A DNA stretch of 64,000 nt from Bifidobacterium stellenboschense (GTDB taxonomy: Bacteria > Actinomycetota > Actinomycetes > Actinomycetales > Bifidobacteriaceae): contig NZ_JGZP01000014.1 of assembly GCF_000741785.1 (NCBI RefSeq), positions 62,001 to 126,000 of the forward strand, written 5' to 3'. Below the pieces are notes generated by a model. That model was given only the letters and a program-made list of their open reading frames with translations, was not told the origin of the DNA and ran no database searches. Below are positions 62,541-64,000 of the stretch, piece by piece (within the stretch, counting starts at the first letter, position 1; the number at the start of each line of letters is the position of its first letter). The position numbers and the translations under genes were made by a program.

Positions 62541-62594
62541 GCTCCCCCACGGATGTGGGGGGAGCTGTCCGGCCTTCGGCCGGGTTGAGGGGGA
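62541..62594 (+). repeat. GC-rich hairpin repeat, copy 5
   Basis: GCTCCCCCACGGATGTGGGG then GGAGCTGTCCGGCCTTCGGC and a GGTTGAGGGGG end. A weaker related unit precedes it at 62481-62530. Confidence 0.5.
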
Positions 62595-62632
62595 ACCGGG
62601 CTACGGCCCCTAGACGCATGACCGTTTTCCGT

Positions 62633-62737
62633 GCGAACCTGCATGGTTTGACGGCGAACCTGCATGGCTTTGGTCCAAACCTGCATGGTTCGGACCCGAA
62701 CCTGTAGGAATTTGAGCCGAACCTGCGGGGTCGGGCT
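62633..62737 (+). repeat. 21-bp tandem array, five clear units, left arm of dyad structure 2
   Basis: AACCTG at 62636, 62657, 62678, 62699 and 62720, exactly 21 bp apart; the core AACCTGCATGG is best kept in the first three. A sixth, very degenerate unit may start at 62612. The rest of each unit varies. Confidence 0.88.
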
Positions 62738-62782
62738 TGGTGGATGGACCTTTCCGGGATGTTGTGCTGATTCAAGAACGGC

Positions 62783-62790
62783 GGAATTCC
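62783..62790. other. Central GGAATTCC palindrome of dyad structure 2
   Basis: Centred at 62786.5, the exact midpoint between the innermost left (62725) and right (62848) sites, and part of a longer GCGGAATTCCGC palindrome. Confidence 0.8.
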
Positions 62791-62841
62791 GCGGATTATG
62801 CGTTGCTCAGTCGAGGGTGATCGCCCTGTCTTCAGGAGGGG

Positions 62842-62957
62842 TGTACGCAGGTTCGCGGAATAAACCTACAGGTTAGGTGCGAAATCCTGCAGGTTGCATC
62901 ATGATTTATACAGGTCCCGCTCCAGACCGTGCAGGTTCGGGGAGAACCGTGAGGGTT
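62842..62957 (-). repeat. 21-bp tandem array, five clear units, right arm of dyad structure 2
   Basis: CAGGTT/CAGGTC at 62848, 62869, 62890, 62911 and 62932, exactly 21 bp apart. A degenerate sixth (GGGTTTCG) lies at 62953. Inverted relative to the left arm. Confidence 0.88.
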
Positions 62958-62991
62958 TCGTCTCGCGCCTGACGTGGGGTTCCGCGTGATT

Positions 62992-63042
62992 GCCCCCTCA
63001 GTCCGCCTGGCGGCGTCCAGCTCCCCCGCAGGGGGAGCGGGG
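62992..63042 (-). repeat. GC-rich hairpin repeat, copy 6
   Basis: CCCCCTCAGTCCGCCTGGCG then GCGTCCAGCTCCCCCGCAGG, in the opposite orientation to copy 5. Confidence 0.5.
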
Positions 63043-63063
63043 AAGGATTCGCGTCTGCCCGGG

Positions 63064-63115
63064 GGGGAGCTAGGAAGGAACCGTACCTACACCGAGGGGA
63101 GCTAGGAAGGAACCG
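63064..63115 (+). repeat. Direct repeat of 20 bp, 32 bp apart
   Basis: GGGGAGCTAGGAAGGAACCG occurs at 63064-63083 and 63096-63115. No gene in 63116-63315. Confidence 0.8.
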
Positions 63116-63315
63116 CGCTTACCTCCGCAAATAAGAAAACGGCACGAACCATGATTACGAGCTGAACAACCACTGCGCGTACCCCCATACGTCTGCTGTG
63201 ACGTTGTGGGCCCGTAATGCTGTACCTCTTGACTGATTCGTGCCGTCTGAAATTATCGATTGGTGTGTGGGTGAGCCGGCACCGGTGTTCAGCCGCTGCC
63301 GACTACTCGGCTATC

Positions 63316-63450
63316 TCAGCTGTGGGAACGGCTGGTGGCGGTGTACTGGAATGCGCCGTGCACGAGCGCGGCGGTGAAATGCATGCCGCACATGCCGGCC
63401 TCTTCCGCTTCATGCGTGCATCCTGCGATACTGCATAGATTACGAGTCAT
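63316..63450 (-). CDS. Small zinc-finger-like protein (44 residues)
   Basis: From ATG 63450 (paired ATGATG, with AAGGGG just upstream): MTRNLCSIAGCTHEAEEAGM then CGMHFTAALVHGAF. Cys-x4-Cys, then Cys-x2-His is the pattern of short zinc-binding proteins found in Actinobacteria and phages (C..GC...G.C..H). No function can be given. It stands alone in a gene-poor gap, divergent from the MarR gene at 63835. Confidence 0.55.
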   Translation of the reverse strand: MTRNLCSIAGCTHEAEEAGMCGMHFTAALVHGAFQYTATSRSHS

Positions 63451-63834
63451 CATGTTCCCCTTCCTTGGGCCTTCAGCTTCCGTGCCGTGGTGGCCGCCAG
63501 CCTCCGTGCCAACGTTTCAGCGTCCAATATACGCTCGATATCGTCCAAAATCTAGGAAAGTGGGTGGTTGTGTAAGCTATGTCACATTTAAATAACGGTT
63601 TTGGGCGTGTCGAGATAGTTTGTCTGCTATTTCGGGTTGTTGGCTGAGGCTTGGCGCAGTGCGTGTCGGCGAGGTTGGGAATTGGGGCGTTGCCGGCGCG
63701 TGTTCGGCGCGTATTTGGCGCGTGCCGGTGGGAGGGGAATCGTCGTCATCCGAGTTGTTTGCGGGGTAAATTGTTGATAGTGAGAGATATATTGGTTGAG
63801 AAAATGGGTGAAGTGCGCAAGGAAAGGGACGACG

Positions 63835-64000
63835 ATGGGGTTTGAGGAAGAAGCAGTGGAGGAGCTGTACTCCAAAGTGTGGAGTCATCGGTCCGCGATG
63901 CAGCGCGAACTCAACCGCGGCGCCCACGGCGAGGTCTTCGCACTCCGCCAGCTCGCCTTCCACGGAGAGATGACGCCGTCGAAGCTGGCCGAATTGCTGC
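63835..64000 (+). CDS. MarR-family transcriptional regulator, N-terminal part (runs off the window)
   Basis: From ATG 63835 (AAGGAAAGG upstream): MGFEEEAVEELYSKVWSHRS, then GEVFALRQLAFHGEMTPSKL and AELL at the window edge. The helix and start of the winged helix-turn-helix (G-E-M-T-P-S-K-L-A-E-L) fit MarR regulators, which often control efflux or stress genes next door. About 55 residues are visible. Confidence 0.75.
   Translation, partial: MGFEEEAVEELYSKVWSHRSAMQRELNRGAHGEVFALRQLAFHGEMTPSKLAELL

Noticed and set aside
61447-62775. 442-residue minus-strand frame opposite the aldo/keto reductase
   Set aside because: Arg-rich antisense shadow that begins inside the 21-bp array.

Overview
The window is high-GC actinobacterial DNA. 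The mix of genes (RmlC-RmlD fusion, galactofuranose genes, GH25 lysozyme, ISL3/IS3 remnants, many small AAA/DUF4143 ATPases) fits a Bifidobacterium chromosome. This is inference from gene content; no rRNA or marker gene is present to prove it.

Layout. (1) 1-10.35 kb: two integrative elements lie in tandem at the 3' end of a tRNA-Ser(GGA) gene (10259-10346, minus). Element 1 runs off the left edge (ArdA, excisionase, integrase). Element 2 (about 2.6-10.3 kb) is complete and small: integrase, excisionase-like protein, DUF3631 helicase/primase-like ATPase, HNH nuclease, zinc-finger protein, XRE regulator and several unknowns. It looks like a phage satellite or small integrative island. (2) 10.7-19.4 kb: a GlfT1-like glycosyltransferase, a long gene-poor stretch full of tandem repeats, a DUF559-like protein, an AEC permease, an AAA/DUF4143 ATPase and a secreted GH25 lysozyme. 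(3) 19.5-29.1 kb: a defence island with McrC/McrB, an OLD-family nuclease and a BsuBI/PstI-type restriction-modification pair whose nuclease is frameshifted, plus a decayed ISL3 element and a urease gene fragment. (4) 29.1-33.0 kb: a graveyard of IS3 and ISL3 fragments around an intact GtrB-like glycosyltransferase. (5) 33.0-52.6 kb: a cell-wall polysaccharide locus: GtrII-like membrane protein, rmlB, rmlCD, rmlA, a sugar epimerase/reductase, acyltransferase, RgpF-like rhamnan synthesis protein, pyruvyltransferase (frameshifted), Wzt/Wzm ABC exporter, an LTA-synthase-like sulfatase, a GT2 and UDP-galactopyranose mutase. A Shedu-type nuclease sits inside it. (6) 52.9-64 kb: a second AAA/DUF4143 ATPase under a perfect 40-bp palindrome, an amino-acid permease, a cluster of unknown membrane proteins, an aldo/keto reductase, a second repeat-rich gap, a tiny zinc-finger-like gene and the start of a MarR regulator.

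How it fits together: rmlABCD makes dTDP-rhamnose (and, with the epimerase, perhaps a talose-type sugar), Glf with the GlfT1-like enzyme supplies galactofuranose, RgpF and the GT2s assemble a polymer, Wzm/Wzt exports it, and GtrB/GtrII, the acyltransferase, pyruvyltransferase and LTA-synthase-like enzyme decorate it. The region is heavily remodelled, with at least seven frame-broken genes.

Most unusual signals: (a) two intergenic structures (about 12.80-13.15 kb and 62.61-62.96 kb), each with sites at exact 21-bp spacing, inverted about a GGAATTCC palindrome at the exact midpoint, with the same 123-bp inner spacing at both loci although the sequences differ; they bracket the roughly 50-kb variable region. 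(b) Four copies of a 31-bp motif, [GTCC-N5]x3-GTCC, embedded inside two genes of element 2 in both orientations and read in different frames, so conserved as DNA and not as protein. (c) A 40-bp perfect palindrome containing the ribosome binding site of an ATPase gene. (d) A cluster of unrecognised large membrane proteins at 56.6-60.8 kb.
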